Origin: Euglena gracilis
Lineage: Eukaryota > Euglenida > Euglenophyceae > Euglenales
Reading direction: 5' to 3'
NCBI GenBank assembly: GCA_039621445.1
Contig: CP154956.1
Coordinates: 62,246,362 to 62,310,361 of the forward strand
Length of the DNA stretch: 64,000 nucleotides
In this document: piece after piece, positions 12,601 to 23,049 of the stretch
Position numbering within the stretch: position 1 is the first letter of the stretch
Layout: every line of letters starts with the position of its first letter
Notes under the pieces: generated by a model
What the model was told of the DNA's origin: nothing
The model's input: the letters and a program-made list of their open reading frames with translations, nothing else
Database searches by the model: none
Program-made: the position numbers and the translations under genes

Positions 12601-12698
12601 CAAAAATTGCTGTCATAAAAAATCGGCGTGCGGTTGAGAGGCCGGGTGGTCCTCAACGGGTGAGGCGGGTCGGGGGCACTCTACAATACGACAGAAGG

Positions 12699-13350
12699 CT
12701 AGGTTGCCTTGGAGCACAACGACAGGGAGTGGCGGACATCACAGCACACGACACGCCTTACACAAAAAAGAGCCATACTTTGGTGGCCGCCGCAAATCTT
12801 GGCAATGAAAATGATATGCAACACTACTCCCTCGGTCGTTGTTTTGCGGAATGCCCGAGCGACGGCATTCACGTATGTATGAAAAGAGGTTGCCGAACGA
12901 TTCCCTGAAGCGAGCAAAGTTCCCGACTGCTGCTCACGTTGAGCCACACATTGTTCGATGACGCTCACCTCAACAACAGGCTGGGTTCCAGCTCCCATCC
13001 CGTCCAGGCAACAAAGAAAGCATGCAGCTCAGGATAAGAGGCTTGCCGCCAAACAGTTGGCAACAGCAGCAAGCTCTGCTCCCACGGAGCCGAACTTTTT
13101 CTTTGTGTTGCTCTGTGCCGGCAAGGTGCCATGAAGGGGGTCAACCTTCGGCTTTTTGGCATCTTGCTGTGCCTTAATGGAAAGCGTGTCATTGCCACAA
13201 ATGCCCTCATTGAAAACGTGTCACCCCCCCTTTTTTTTCTTTTTTCCGCAGCCCTCCCAGTATGGCTAAACGCACGGCAAACTTTGTGAATGGTCTTTTG
13301 CCACCTCCCCCTAGGACGGAACTGTTCCTGGCTGCTCTCGCAGTATACCA
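12699..13350 (-). pseudogene. YR-element protein fragment, copy A, with its first exon inverted
   Basis: The minus-strand frame at about 12699-13150 is nearly identical to those at 13611-14142 and 41487-42070. It contains GNRSATSFHTYVNAVARAFR, which aligns with SPTTLRTTVNTLASAYK of the YR copy at 23.4 kb. The usual N-terminal segment (MVKRTANFVNGLLPPPPRTE in the sister copy) is here on the plus strand at 13263-13350 (starting MAKRTANF). So a piece of about 180 bases is flipped relative to the other two copies. There are frame breaks (12950-13000). Not functional as it stands. Confidence 0.55.
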
Positions 13351-13610
13351 CGTTTTCCATTAGGGCGCCGTTTTTTGGGTCCGAATTTCACAAATACGCG
13401 TTTTTGACCCCTTGCGTGAATCATGACCACGAATTTCAGGGCAGGCATTTGGCGGGCTCTGAACACGTTTTTAAAAAAATTGTGGCTGAGCCCAGATTTC
13501 AGCCTGAAAACGTGTTCAGCCAGGGGGCACTCTACAACACAACAGAAGGCTAGGTTGCCTTGGAGCACAACGACACGGAGTGGCGGACATCACGGAACAC
13601 GACACGCTTT

Positions 13611-14142
13611 TCACAAAAAAGAGCCATACTTTGGTAGCCGCCGCAAATCTTGGCAATGAAAATGATATGCCAAACCGCAGGCGTCACACACAACTTTGTT
13701 CAGCTCCACACAATTTGGATTTTTGGGAATGGCAAAGAAGAAAAGAGGTTGCCGAACGATTCCCTGAAACGAACAAAGTTCCCGACTGCTGCTCACGTTG
13801 AGCCACACATTGTTCAATGACGCTCGCCTCATCGAACAACAGGCTGGGTTCCAGCTCCCATCCCGTCCAGGCAACAAAGAAAGCATGCAGCTCAGGATAA
13901 GAGGCTTGCCGATGTTGACACAGTTTGGCGAACTCCAAACAGTTGGCAACGGCAGCAAGCTCTGCTCCCACGGAGCCGGACTTTTTCTTTGTGTTGCCCT
14001 GTGCCAGCAAGGTGCCATGAAGGGGGTCAACCTTCGGCTTCTTGGCATCTTGCTGGTATACCGTGAGAGCAGCCAGGAACAGTTCTGTCCTAGGGGGAGG
14101 TGGCAAAAGACCATTCACAAAGTTTGCCGTGCGTTTAACCAT
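13611..14142 (-). pseudogene. YR-element N-terminal fragment, copy B
   Basis: The minus frame starts at 14142 (MVKRTANFVNGLLPPPPRTE) and runs through CQHRQASYPELHAFFVAWTG and SVIEQCVAQREQQSGTLFVS. This aligns with the N-terminal half of the plus-strand YR copy at 23.2-23.5 kb (DHRQIILPNLDEWFTAFAKW). It therefore belongs to the core-binding half of a tyrosine-recombinase-like protein. The catalytic half is missing, and unrelated text follows near 13730. ACGTTTTCCAT arrays lie on both sides. Confidence 0.55.
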
Positions 14143-14175
14143 AGTGGGAAGGCTGCGGAAAAAGGGGTGGGGGGT

Positions 14176-14262
14176 GACACGTTTTCCATGAGGGTATTTG
14201 TGGCAATGACACGTTTTCCATTAAGGCATCTGTGTTCAGGCACGTTTTCCATTAGGGCGCCG
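14176..14262. repeat. ACACGTTTTCCATTAAGGCA array
   Basis: Three units directly upstream (on the minus strand) of the YR copy B start. The downstream sequence GGGCGCCGTTTTTTGGGTCC to AACACG is shared with 13370-13470 and 42265-42420. Confidence 0.6.
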
Positions 14263-14619
14263 TTTTTTGGGTCCGAATTTCACAAATTCGCGTTTTTGAC
14301 CCCTTGCGTGAATCACGACCACGAATTTCAGCGCAGGCATTTGGCGGGCTCTGAACACGATTTCAGCCTGAAAACGTGTTCAGCCAGGGGGCCCCCGAAG
14401 GGGGCCCCCTGAACACGCTTTGGGCTCAGCCACAATTTGTGTGCAAAAATTTTTTTTCTGAAGGCGCTGGTTTTTGGCCGATTTTTGAGGGAGGGGGTTG
14501 GCAGTGCAGTTGGGACCCCAGGACCCCCCCCCCCCAGTGTTGAGACAGTACAGCAAAAAGTGCCAAAAAATGCAAAAAAAAACTGACCTCAGGACCCCCC
14601 TCCCCCCCCCTGCCAACGC

Positions 14620-14898
14620 TCCAGTGTGCCCCAACCCCCTACACCAGCAGAATTTCTGGCTGGCCTTGAGGCTGCCGCTGCACCTCGGAAAACCCCAGCA
14701 GCCCACTCACTTTTGTTTGGGGATGTGTTTGTCAACATTTGTATGGTGGTCTTGCAAAAAGCAATACGGTGGTGCTGGCAGCTGCCCAGGATTTCCAAAA
14801 GGTTTTGCGTGCTGCATGGGACAACATTTGACCAACTGGATGACTGGCTCGTGGCATCCCCCAGTTACGGTTCCTGGCAGTGCCCTGATTGTAAATAA
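14620..14898 (+). pseudogene. Internally deleted YR element (N-terminus fused to C-terminal CPDCK tail)
   Basis: The frame reads PQPPTPAEFLAGLEAAAAPR, then FDQLDDWL, then directly SYGSWQCPDCK and a stop. The first part matches 17285-17510 (PQPPTPAEFFAGLEAAAAPR ... FDKLDDWL). The last part matches the protein end at 19262-19295 (RYGSWVCPDCK, stop). The whole recombinase middle is missing, so this is a deletion derivative joining both protein ends. The 3' flank CGGCTGTGGCACTGTCCTG at about 14950 also matches 19551. Confidence 0.55.
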
Positions 14899-15299
14899 AT
14901 GGCTGTTTCTGATCCCTTTGGCAAAACGTTTGCCTCCGTTTTATCGCTGCGGCTGTGGCACTGTCCTGTTTGCCTAGCACTGTTCGCTGATTTTACCATA
15001 GTCGTCTCGGCAGCGATTCCACATGCATTTGCGCCTTGACACTGGGGGGTTGGTATGCCGTGGCGAGGGGGTCCGAATAGGGGGGGGGATGGCGGGAAAA
15101 TGGAGTGGCGAGGGGGTCTCGGATGGGGGGGGGAGGGGTGTACCATGGTTGCAAAATCAAAAATGTAATAGGTGGCGTGGCGAGGGGGTTTGGCTGGGGG
15201 GGGGGAGGGGGGAAATGGCGTGGCGAGCCCCTCGGAGAGGGGGGGGGGGTGTACCAACCCCCCACTGTTGCAGTATTTATTCGATCCCCAGACAGACAG

Positions 15300-15372
15300 A
15301 CGGTTCCCGCCCGAACTGGCGTCCCAGACACCGGTTCGGGCGTGAACCCAGAGCCCCCAGACACGGTTTCAA
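15300..15372. repeat. GAACCGGCGTTC-type palindromic array (small)
   Basis: CGCCCGAACTGGCGTCCCAG and CACCGGTTCGGGCGTGAA face each other. It is the same family as 16431-16860, 19702-19948, 21556-21913, 40860-40890 and 44460-44556. It lies about 400 bases after the CPDCK stop at 14898, the same spacing as 19295 to 19702. Confidence 0.55.
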
Positions 15373-15599
15373 TCTTTCTGAGTTCAAGAACTGCCACAAA
15401 ATGGTCAGAAAGACAAAAATGAAATTTCATGACTTTGTTCACTTTTTGTGGAAGGAGGTTTTGGCAGAAATGGGAGGGGGGAATTTCACTGTTTTGAGGG
15501 TCATGTATATAATTTTGGTGTGTCATATTTTGTTTTTTTTCTCTAAAAACGATCATTTTGATGCCAATGGGTCCAACATTTTGAGAAAAATTTCCAAAA

Positions 15600-16123
15600 A
15601 GTTGCAAAAATGACATTTTGGCCATTTTCGGCCAAAAAAAGTGTTCTTGTGGTGAACTTCACCGGTGAAGTTCATTGTTGTTTAGGCAGGGGGGAAAATT
15701 TTATAATTTAAAAAGTCAGAAAGAATTGCATTCCGTCGAAACAATCCCGCAACCCAAAAATGACCAGAAGTGTAATAGCCGAGGGTTCCCCCCCGGGCTT
15801 GTGCTTATCGACCGGGGGGGGGGATAGGGTGCCTGCCCCTAGAAGGCACACCCTCGCGGGGGGGGGTCCAAGGAGGGGCCAGAAAAATTTCATTGAAAAC
15901 GGCGGCGGTGAAGTTCACCGTCGGGTTAGGCAGAGGGGGGAGGGGGGGGGTCCGGGACCCCCGGTGAAGTTTCAAGTCGAGAATTTCATCATAGGGGGGG
16001 GGGTTCAAATGACTAAAATCTACTGTCCAAACTCAGAGGGAACCCCCGGTGAACTTTCAAACAGGGAACTTCACTTAGGGGGTTTCCAAAATCCCAAAAG
16101 TTACCGCCTGATGCCTGATCTCC
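15600..16123. mobile_element. GTGAAGTTCAC repeat cluster ending in GCCTGATCTCC
   Basis: Several GTGAAGTTCAC palindromes (15655-15670, 15909, 15963, 16051) sit in G-rich DNA. The block TTGGCCATTTTCGGCC ... GTGTTCTTGTGGTGAACTTC is the inverse of 29097-29175 and 39571-39650. The right end, GCCTGATCTCC at 16113-16123, is the terminus seen in the 36290-36468 element. I could not find a matching left end with a duplicated target. Confidence 0.45.
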
Positions 16124-16430
16124 AATTCCAAACAACTTGTGTGGAGATTCTGGAGATAATGCGCTTGACGCGCTCGTGCACTCCACGGGACAGTTGGTCC
16201 ACCGCTGAAGTCTCCTTTTACCGCTTCATGCGAAAGACGAGAGGTTTTGGGTGAGAGGTGGAAGAAAGGTGAGGTGAAAGGTAGATCAGAAACGGGCAGA
16301 AGTGTGTCTTCTGCCCGGTCCGTGTCAGGGGGGTGGCTTTTGGTGCTGGACATGAGCCAAGAGCTCACCACAGGCATGCCATACAATGGTTCATGTTCAT
16401 CAGACACGGGGGCTCTAGCTTCACGGCATT

Positions 16431-16860
16431 GCAAACGCCGGTTTGGGCGTAAAGTGGAACCCAAAATAAAAAGTGCCAGAAAGTGTCCAAAAGGGTTTTT
16501 GGACATGGTAATCATGTTTGAGCAATTTTTTTGGGGGGGTCTTCGGCCAAAAATTGGGTGTTTTTGCACAACAATTCCCTTTCCTCAAATTTTGGGGGAT
16601 TTTCTGAAATGGAATACCATACAACATGACAGAAATCAGACGCCATCTGCTGAAATTTTCTGACACAAAAACTGTGTCCAGAATGCCGGTTCGGCCCGCG
16701 GAACTGTGTTCCAGAACGCCGGTTCGGGCTACCCGCCGGTAGCCCGAACCGGCGTTCTGGAACACAGTTCCACGGGCCGAACCGGCGTTCTGGACACAGT
16801 TGTTGAATATTAGGGGCTTTGGCTTCCCGCCCGAACCGGCGTTCATGGACGTACGGTCAT
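16431..16860. repeat. Inverted palindromic array, left of YR copy
   Basis: Multiple CGCCCGAACCGGCGTTCTGG units in both orientations form a nested foldback centred near 16733 (CTACCCGCCGGTAG). The stretch 16435-16640 is also an inverted copy of 21050-21560: AAAAGTGCC, AGTGTCCA, GACATG, then AGAAAATCCCC-type blocks in reverse order. Confidence 0.65.
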
Positions 16861-16889
16861 TTGTGGGGGTGGTTCGGGTCGCCTAATTT

Positions 16890-17210
16890 GATAAAATTCT
16901 CATGCAGATTCCTAATTTTGAGGTGTAAAATTTTCAAATTTGGGCTTGGTGATTCCTAATTTGGTGTCAAATTCCTATTTTCAGGTGTGGGGATTCCTAA
17001 TTTGTGGAATTTTTCCACAAAAAATCCGGCTCGGTGATTCCTAATTTTGCCACCAAAAAAGTGTGGTGTTCCCCCCGTCCCGTGACCCGAACTACCCCCC
17101 GTATCACTGGCCAAAAAAATTCCCTGCAAAATTTCGCCGAAAAGGGTCCTTGTTCGGGTCACGGGGGGGGGGTCACGGGGGGTCACGGGGGGGGGGGTCA
17201 CGGGGGTACC
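16890..17210 (+). repeat. GATTCCTAATTT repeat plus GGTCACGGGGGG block
   Basis: Degenerate repeats of GGTGATTCCTAATTTTG are followed by CGCCGAAAAGGGTCCTTG and tandem GGTCACGGGGGG. An inverted relative occupies 27640-27940. Loose relatives are at 22255-22350 and 24620-24690. Non-coding. Confidence 0.5.
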
Positions 17211-17242
17211 ACCCCCTGTGATTCCTCTGTGATTTCTTCTAA

Positions 17243-19295
17243 ATGTACGCCAGTCAGGTTGCTGCCGTTTGCACCAGTGCGCTGCCCCAACCCCCCACCC
17301 CAGCAGAATTCTTTGCTGGCCTTGAGGCTGCTGCCGCACCTCGGACAACAGCAGAAGGCCATAAAATTTTGTTTGGGGATACGTTTGTTGACAGTTGCGT
17401 TTGTTGGGTTGGCAAAAAACAAAATAGTGGCTCTTGTAGCTGCGCGGGATTTCCAAAAGGTTTGTGAACTACGTGGGGCAACGTTTGATAAACTGGACGA
17501 CTGGCTCTTGGCATTTGCCTTCTGGACGGTAAAAGTCACTGCCTTTTAAAAAGAAAAGAAATTTGCGCAAAATTTCCCCCATTCTTGGACCTGTTTTGCA
17601 CCTCTTAAAGCAAAAATCTGTCACTCTCCAGGGGGGAGGGGGGGGGAGGGGGAGGCCAGGAAAAGGCTGCCAGCTGGCTGGACCACCCCCTTTCCCGGGG
17701 TGGGTGCCTTTCGGCTCAAGTGACGCCTTGTCCCTGAACTGACTCCGTCAGGCAGCAGCTCGAGGATACAAGAGCTTGGGTTTTCCCAGACCCTCCTGTT
17801 GGGAATCCACCTTTCACTTTTGCCAAGAAAAACGTTGAAATGTCACGACAAAATATCCAAAAATCACATGCTGCACCAAAAAAATATTAAATATTAAACT
17901 GGTGGACATTGCGTGAGCCAGGCAGGTCCAAGACCGTTCATGGTATCCCTCAACGTTGACCACCATGGTCAACGGATTGGCCGCGCTGTATAGGGAGGCA
18001 CCCAACCGCGTCGGCGCTTTTGTGCCCTCGGTGCAACTGCAGTATCCAAAATTTTGTGGTTTTTTCGCCGCTGCTTCTCTTCGGGAGAAGAAGCTAAAGG
18101 CCGAAGAAGAAGAAGAGGTGCCTGTAGTTTCTGAGACGAAAATTTTGCGGCTCTTCGACTTGACGAACTGGCAGAATTTTTTGCAGAGCCAGAGGATGAA
18201 TATTTTGGTGATTGCCAAAAACTTGGGCCAAAGGCCTGAGACTTTTGGGGAGCTGACGGTGGGGTGTTTTCATCCGTCAGAGCAGGAGTGGGTCACACAA
18301 GTTTTGGTGAAATATCCAAAACAAAAAGCGGCACAGTGCAATCAACAGAACGCCAAGAAACCGCTCCGGGAGCAGCTGATGCTGCCCCGTGACAACCCCA
18401 AAATTTATGGGGTGGAGGCATGGCGACAGCGGCGTTACTGCCAGATGCTGCCAATCCCTCCGTTCCATTTTGGCGCTCCTGCAAAATTATCTGCAAAATT
18501 CCAGGTTCCGTCAAGGCAACTTACGCAACGTTCCGTGGGGCAGCCAATTGGGCGCGGGATGTGCTTGACTGGCCAATTGTCTTCAAGGATCTGGCCCGCC
18601 GTCCGGTGGTGTCTACTTTGGACGAGTTGGGGGCGCATCGGGCGGCAAAGGCTGTGGGCATGTGCCACGGAAAAGTATTATCATGCTCCACAGGGACGAG
18701 GCAGCGGAAGCTCTTCATGATCATTTTGCATTGACTCTAGGTCATTGTAGACGGCGGTGCTGCTCCACCTGTTCCACTTCCCAAAGTGTATCCCCTACCG
18801 GTTGAGCATCTCCAATATGCTCCAGCTGTGAAGCCAGAGGAGGTCACAATCACTTCCATCAGCAGTTTTACCCCCCCCCCATAATGTCCCCCCCCCATAT
18901 TGTCCCTCGGCCCCGGCCAACAGGGTTTTTTTTTGCTCGGCCAATGAAATTCCTCTGGTACCCCCATATTGTCCCCCCCCATATTGTCCGGCCGGGCCTC
19001 CCGGGGGGAGGTCGATGGGACAATAAGGGGGGGGTACACCACTCACCTCCCTCGGGAGCCAGAAGACCAGAAGCTGACAATTGACGACCTGTCGCAGTAC
19101 AGACAACAATTAGCTAAACATAAATCCGATTATAACGCCTTCGCGTTCTCTGATGTTTATAAATTGCTTGAAATTTTCCCCACCCCAAACCTCCCTGTTA
19201 AAATAAACTCTCCCTGGTTTCGCTCCTCCGACGCCGCCAATTGCGGCGTTGTCCGTCCCCGCTATGGCTCCTGGGTTTGTCCTGATTGTAAGTAA
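17243..19295 (+). pseudogene. Tyrosine-recombinase-like mobile element protein, longest copy (broken)
   Basis: Segments in order: N-terminal PQPPTPAEFFAGLEAAAAPR with FDKLDDWLLAF (17285-17530); gap to about 17925; then a frame of about 170 codons from STLTTMVNGLAALYREAP to LPRDNPKIYGVEAWRQ. This frame contains LTNWQNFLQSQRMNILVIAK and LGQRPETFGELTVGCF, placed like the box I arginine region of tyrosine recombinases. The frame changes near 18420. A tail reads KLTIDDLSQYRQQLAKHK and ends YGSWVCPDCK at 19293, interrupted by G/C runs at about 18868-19050. It aligns segment by segment with the copy at 23172-23915. I do not see a convincing HxxR or catalytic Tyr. The YR assignment rests on fold-like pattern and the Arg motif only. 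Confidence 0.55.
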
Positions 19296-19329
19296 GCTCT
19301 TGCCGTCCCTCTGACAGCAATACGTTGGG

Positions 19330-19535
19330 GGTGGTTTGGGACGCGGGGGGGGACGCGGGGGGGGGGGGACCGTGGCCCAACCACCCCCACACGTTTTCTT
19401 TGGCGTCACCCAAATTTGCATGTAATTTTCCTTTGGTCGACCAAAAACCGTGCCCGGCCAAAATCCGGGACGCGGGGGGGGGGACGCGGGGGCGCGGGGG
19501 GGGGGGGGACGCGGAGGGAACACCCCCGTTTGCTA
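19330..19535 (+). repeat. GGGACGCGGGGGG repeats
   Basis: Tandem and inverted-context GGGACGCGGGGGGGG units around CCCAAATTTGCATGTAATTT. The family also occurs at 10380-10495. A C-strand version (GTGTCCCCCCCC) is at 42505-42545 and 42795-42845. Confidence 0.5.
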
Positions 19536-19701
19536 TTGTTTATTCGCCGCGGCTGTGGCACTAACCTGTTTGCCTAGCACCTTACGCCCTCTGTTATGTG
19601 TCCAAAGGTATCTCCCACTGGCTACTGCAAACGAACCCTGTCCGCTGTGCCATACGTTGTTGTGTGTTATGGTCCCTGGAAATGACATCCACATTTGAGT
19701 T

Positions 19702-19948
19702 TCCCGCCCGAACCGGCGTTCTGGACGCCGGTTCGGGCGGGAAGCCAGAGCCCCAATACACGGTTTCTGATACGAAAACTGTGTCCAGAACGCCGGTTCG
19801 GGCGTGAAGCCGTGTTCCAGAACACCGGTTCGAGCGGCAGCCCGAACCGGCGTTCTGGAACACGTCTTCACGCCCAAACCGGCGTTCTGGACACAGTTGT
19901 TGAAACCGTGGATTAGGGGCTCTGGCTTCACGCCCGAACCGGCGTTCA
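19702..19948. repeat. Inverted palindromic array, right of YR copy
   Basis: About eight CGCCCGAACCGGCGTTCTGG-type units in alternating orientation make a foldback of about 250 bases centred near 19833. The outer part (ACACAGTTGTTGAAACCGTG ... CAATTTCGCCCTAAATACCC) is repeated at 44495-44590. Confidence 0.65.
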
Positions 19949-20089
19949 AGAATAAAGGCCAATTTCGCCCTAAATACCCAGTTTCTGAACATTTTTGGGC
20001 ATTTTTGGGATCCTTTGGGCTCATGGCCATGTCGATCGGCCGATTGAAGTTTTCATCCGTCTGATGCCAGGTTACCCATCAATCGAAAG

Positions 20090-20490
20090 TTTTTTTTTTC
20101 AGAATTACAATTTGGAAATTTTTTTTGGGTTGGACCACCCCTAGGTTTTTTCAGAATCACGGTTGGGAAATTTTGGCTGGACCCCCCCAGACTTTTTCAG
20201 ATTTGCAATGCCGAATTTTCGGTTGGACCCCGCTGGTTTTTTTCTTCTTCCAGAATTATGGTTGGGATTTGATCCCCCCTTTTTTCAGAATTCCGGTTCA
20301 GAGATTTTGGCTGGGTTTCTTCACAAACATGGTTGAAAAAAAATTGGCTGGAGCCCCCCCTAGGGTTTTTCAGAAGTGCGGTTGGGAAATTTTGGCCCCC
20401 CTGGGTGTTTTCAAAATTGGTTGGACCCTCCCCTGGGTTTTCAGAATTAAGGTTAGGAAATTTTAGCTGGACACCTTGGGTTTTTTCAGA
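20090..20490 (+). repeat. Tandem 55-60 base repeats (TTTTTCAGAATTACGGTTGG)
   Basis: About seven degenerate units, each TTTTTCAGAATT(A/C)CGGTTGGGAAATTTTGGCTGGACCCCCC-like. The array continues after 20941, so the element 20491-20934 is inserted inside it. Confidence 0.6.
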
Positions 20491-20934
20491 CAGGGCTGCA
20501 TAGAGGTAGAGGTAGAGTTCAAAGGCCTCTACCTCTATGTCAACCACCTCTACCTCTACCTCTACCTCTATGTCACCTCTATGTCTATAAAATGCACCAA
20601 AATGGCCACAAAAAGGGTCATAAAACACCCCATATGCTCGGAAAATGGCAATTTTGCATGAAAACACATACAAAACGGCAAGGGGATGAGAAACAATATG
20701 TGGGTTGGTGGTTTTGAAAGTTGTTGGCGCAGTTATGTGACCACATTGAGCAATTCTGAATTTTTTTCATGTATTTCCCCTTTGCTTGCGAAAAAAATTC
20801 TTTATTGAGTCATTTTCCTTTGGTTTTTGACATAGAGGTGACATAGAGGGATAGAGGAGGTTGGAAAACCTCTACCTCTACCTCTACCTCTACCTCTACC
20901 TCTACCTCTATCCCTCTACCTCTATGCAGCCTTG
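20491..20934. mobile_element. 444-bp hAT-like non-autonomous element with (TACCTC)n inverted arms
   Basis: Ends are CAGGGCTGCATAGAGG and CCTCTATGCAGCCTTG, an imperfect 16-bp terminal inverted repeat. TTTCAGA flanks it on both sides (20484-20490 and 20935-20941). Inner arms are made of CTACCT hexamer repeats in opposite orientations (20500-20590 and 20830-20930). The CAGGG start and a 7-bp (8-bp with one mismatch) target duplication fit hAT elements. No transposase. Confidence 0.65.
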
Positions 20935-21176
20935 TTTCAGAATTACGATTTTTGGACCCTTTTCGCAAATACCAAAATCCATTGTTCACCTGCCACGTTG
21001 CCCCTTGATCGATAACCCTTCTCAAGGGTTTTAGATGGCCTTAGATTTCAGCCCTGCTGCATGGTATTCTATTTCAGAAAATCCCCAGATTTGGCCAAAT
21101 GGAAATTGTTGCACAAAATACCCCAATTTCTGGCCAAATACCCCCCAAAAGGGGGGGGAAGTTTGGGCCCGGGGGG

Positions 21177-21446
21177 GGGGGGGTTGTGGGCAGACCCTAG
21201 GGTCGCCAAAGGTCGCCATGGTCGCCAAAGGTCGTGGGTGGGTCGATGTCAAAAAATGCGCTCCACGGCAAATTAGCGCAACATACACACAAAAGGTGTT
21301 GCACACACAAGGGATTTTTTTTTTTAGGGCCCTGGAACAGTTGCCTACGCCGCTACAATGCAAAAAAGACTGAGTAGGAAATACCCATAGCGACCTTTGG
21401 CGACCTTTGGCGACCGTGGGCAGACCCTAGGGTCTGCCCACAACCC
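21177..21446. mobile_element. Short element with GGTCGCCAAAGGTCGCC inverted arms
   Basis: Left arm GGTTGTGGGCAGACCCTAGG followed by GTCGCCAAAGGTCGCCATGG. Right arm GGCGACCTTTGGCGACCG followed by GGGCAGACCCTAGGGTCTGC. The centre has no gene. It interrupts sequence that is otherwise the inverted counterpart of 16435-16640. A related CGACCCTAGGGTCGGCCCAC pair is at 45725-45812. Confidence 0.5.
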
Positions 21447-21555
21447 CCCCCCCCCCCCGCCCGATCCGGGAGCCCCCAAAAAGTGCTCAGATATGATTGC
21501 CTCATGTCTACAAACCATCTTGGACACTTTTTGGCACTTTTCATTTCGGTCCCCA

Positions 21556-21913
21556 GGACGCCGGTTCGGGCGTGAAGCCAGAGCCCCAACAGACGGTTTC
21601 AGAGCGCTGAGTTCTGAGTTCTGAGTTCTGTGGGTACCAAGCGACAGGAGTGTGGAATCTGCCAATTTCGACTGGCGGCCCATTTGGGCCAAAATCGCCC
21701 AAAAGTGTCCCAAACATGGGGATTTGGGCGTGATTCCTCAGGGACCGGTTTGGGTGTGAAGCCGGAGCCCCCTTGAAACGGATTCAAAAAACTGTGTCCC
21801 AGACGCCGGTTCGGGCGTGAAGCCGGTGCCTGGGACGCCGGTTCGGACTGACGCCTGAACCGCGGTGTCCCAGGCACCGGCTTCATGCCCGAACTGGTGT
21901 TTGGGACACAGTT
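21556..21913. repeat. GACGCCGGTTCGGGCGTGAA array
   Basis: Six or so units of the CCGAACCGG palindrome family, facing each other around 21845 (CGGTTCGGACTGACGCCTGA). GAGTTCT is repeated three times at 21610-21630. Confidence 0.55.
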
Positions 21914-22249
21914 CTCGATATAGATTGTGAGTCAACGGTGTGCTGGTGTGTGGTATTGTGGAGGTGACACCACAAGATGGGAGCCCGGTTTACCGGGTCA
22001 CCAAGGGGGCAGGGGGTACACCGATGAACGTCATTGTTTGATGGTTGGAGGTGAAATTTTCATGGGAGAAATTTTGCTCTTTTTCCTCTTGTGGTGAACC
22101 ACCGAAGGCGCTGGGGTCAGAGGGGGTGCCTGCCATGGCCAGACACCCCCAAAAACCCGACACCCCCGGGGGGGGGTTGGATGGGGTGCTCTGCAGCATT
22201 CCCAATTTTGGCGAATGACAATCGTTTCTGACAGACAATTGGGGGTGGT

Positions 22250-22620
22250 TCGGGTCACAGGGGGGGGGGGGTCACGGGCCAAAAATTTTCCCTACAAAAT
22301 TTCGCCGAAAAGGTTCCTTGTTCGGGTCATGGGGGGGTCACGGGGGGAACACCCCCATTAACGTGACCCCCCCCCCCTATTTGGCCGCCCTCCGGGCGGC
22401 CCGGACCCCCTTCTGGCCAATTAGGGGGGGGGGACAATTAGGGGGGGGTTACCCCTAACCCCCCCCTAATTGGCCACTTGGACCCCGTCCTTCATAGTCG
22501 CGAACCCCCGTAAAACACCCGAATAAAGGCATTTTCCCTTGAAATGAGTACCCCCCCCCCCTTAATTGGCCACCTGGGCTCTGGCCAATTAGGGGGGGGG
22601 GGACATGCGAGGTTATGCCA
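22250..22620. repeat. G/C-rich GGTCACGGGG and CCTAATTGGCCAC repeats
   Basis: Contains CGCCGAAAAGGTTCCTTG and GGTCACGGGGGG blocks, as at 17140-17190, then inverted CAATTAGGGGGGGG / CCCCCCTAATTGG elements at 22378-22600. No gene. Confidence 0.45.
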
Positions 22621-22856
22621 CCACTGATTTGGATGACTACATGGTGGCGTTTGCAAAGTGGGTGCTTTCGGAACACGCTTTGCATGACACAGAAGCTGAG
22701 AAGATTACGACAAAGGCACAAAGGTAGCTTCCATGTCAACGGGCTGGGGTGCCCATGTACGAATGGGCGCCGCAAACGTTGACATCGTATGTCAACGCAT
22801 TGGCTGTGCTATACAAATCAACAAAAACCAAGAATCCCATCGTCCCCTATAGCAAA
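22607..22856 (+). pseudogene. YR-element N-terminal fragment, truncated by a palindromic array
   Basis: The frame reads TDLDDYMVAFAKWVLSEHAL, a stop, then YEWAPQTLTSYVNALAVLYK and IVPYSKN, where the array begins. It aligns with LPNLDEWFTAFAKWTLSMD and TTVNTLASAYK of the copy just downstream. One in-frame stop and the truncation make it a relic. Confidence 0.55.
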
Positions 22857-22998
22857 AACTGCGTCTTAAGACGCAGACTCCGTCCTGAGTCCTGCGTCTT
22901 AGACGCAGGACTCAGGACGGAGTCTGCGTCTTAAGACGTAGTTTTTTTAAGTCTGCGTATTAGAGGCGCAGGGACTTAGGACGGAGTCTGCGGCTTTG
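22857..22998. repeat. GACGCAGACTCCGTCCTGAG palindromic array, left
   Basis: CTTAAGACGCAGACTCCGTC CTGAGTC is mirrored by GACTCAGGACGGAGTCTGCG, a near-perfect foldback (22862-22940), then a looser unit to about 22995. The matching right array is 23911-24032. A diverged relative lies at 24424-24530 (GGACTCAGGACAAAGTCC). Confidence 0.65.
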
Positions 22999-23049
22999 AC
23001 AGCGGAATTTTTGTTATATTATCTCTCTCTCACACACACAGCCAATCAC

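Noticed and set aside
15640-16126. Complete GGAG..TTAGGC element with AAT duplication
   Set aside because: The right end is clear, but no AAT-flanked left end was found.
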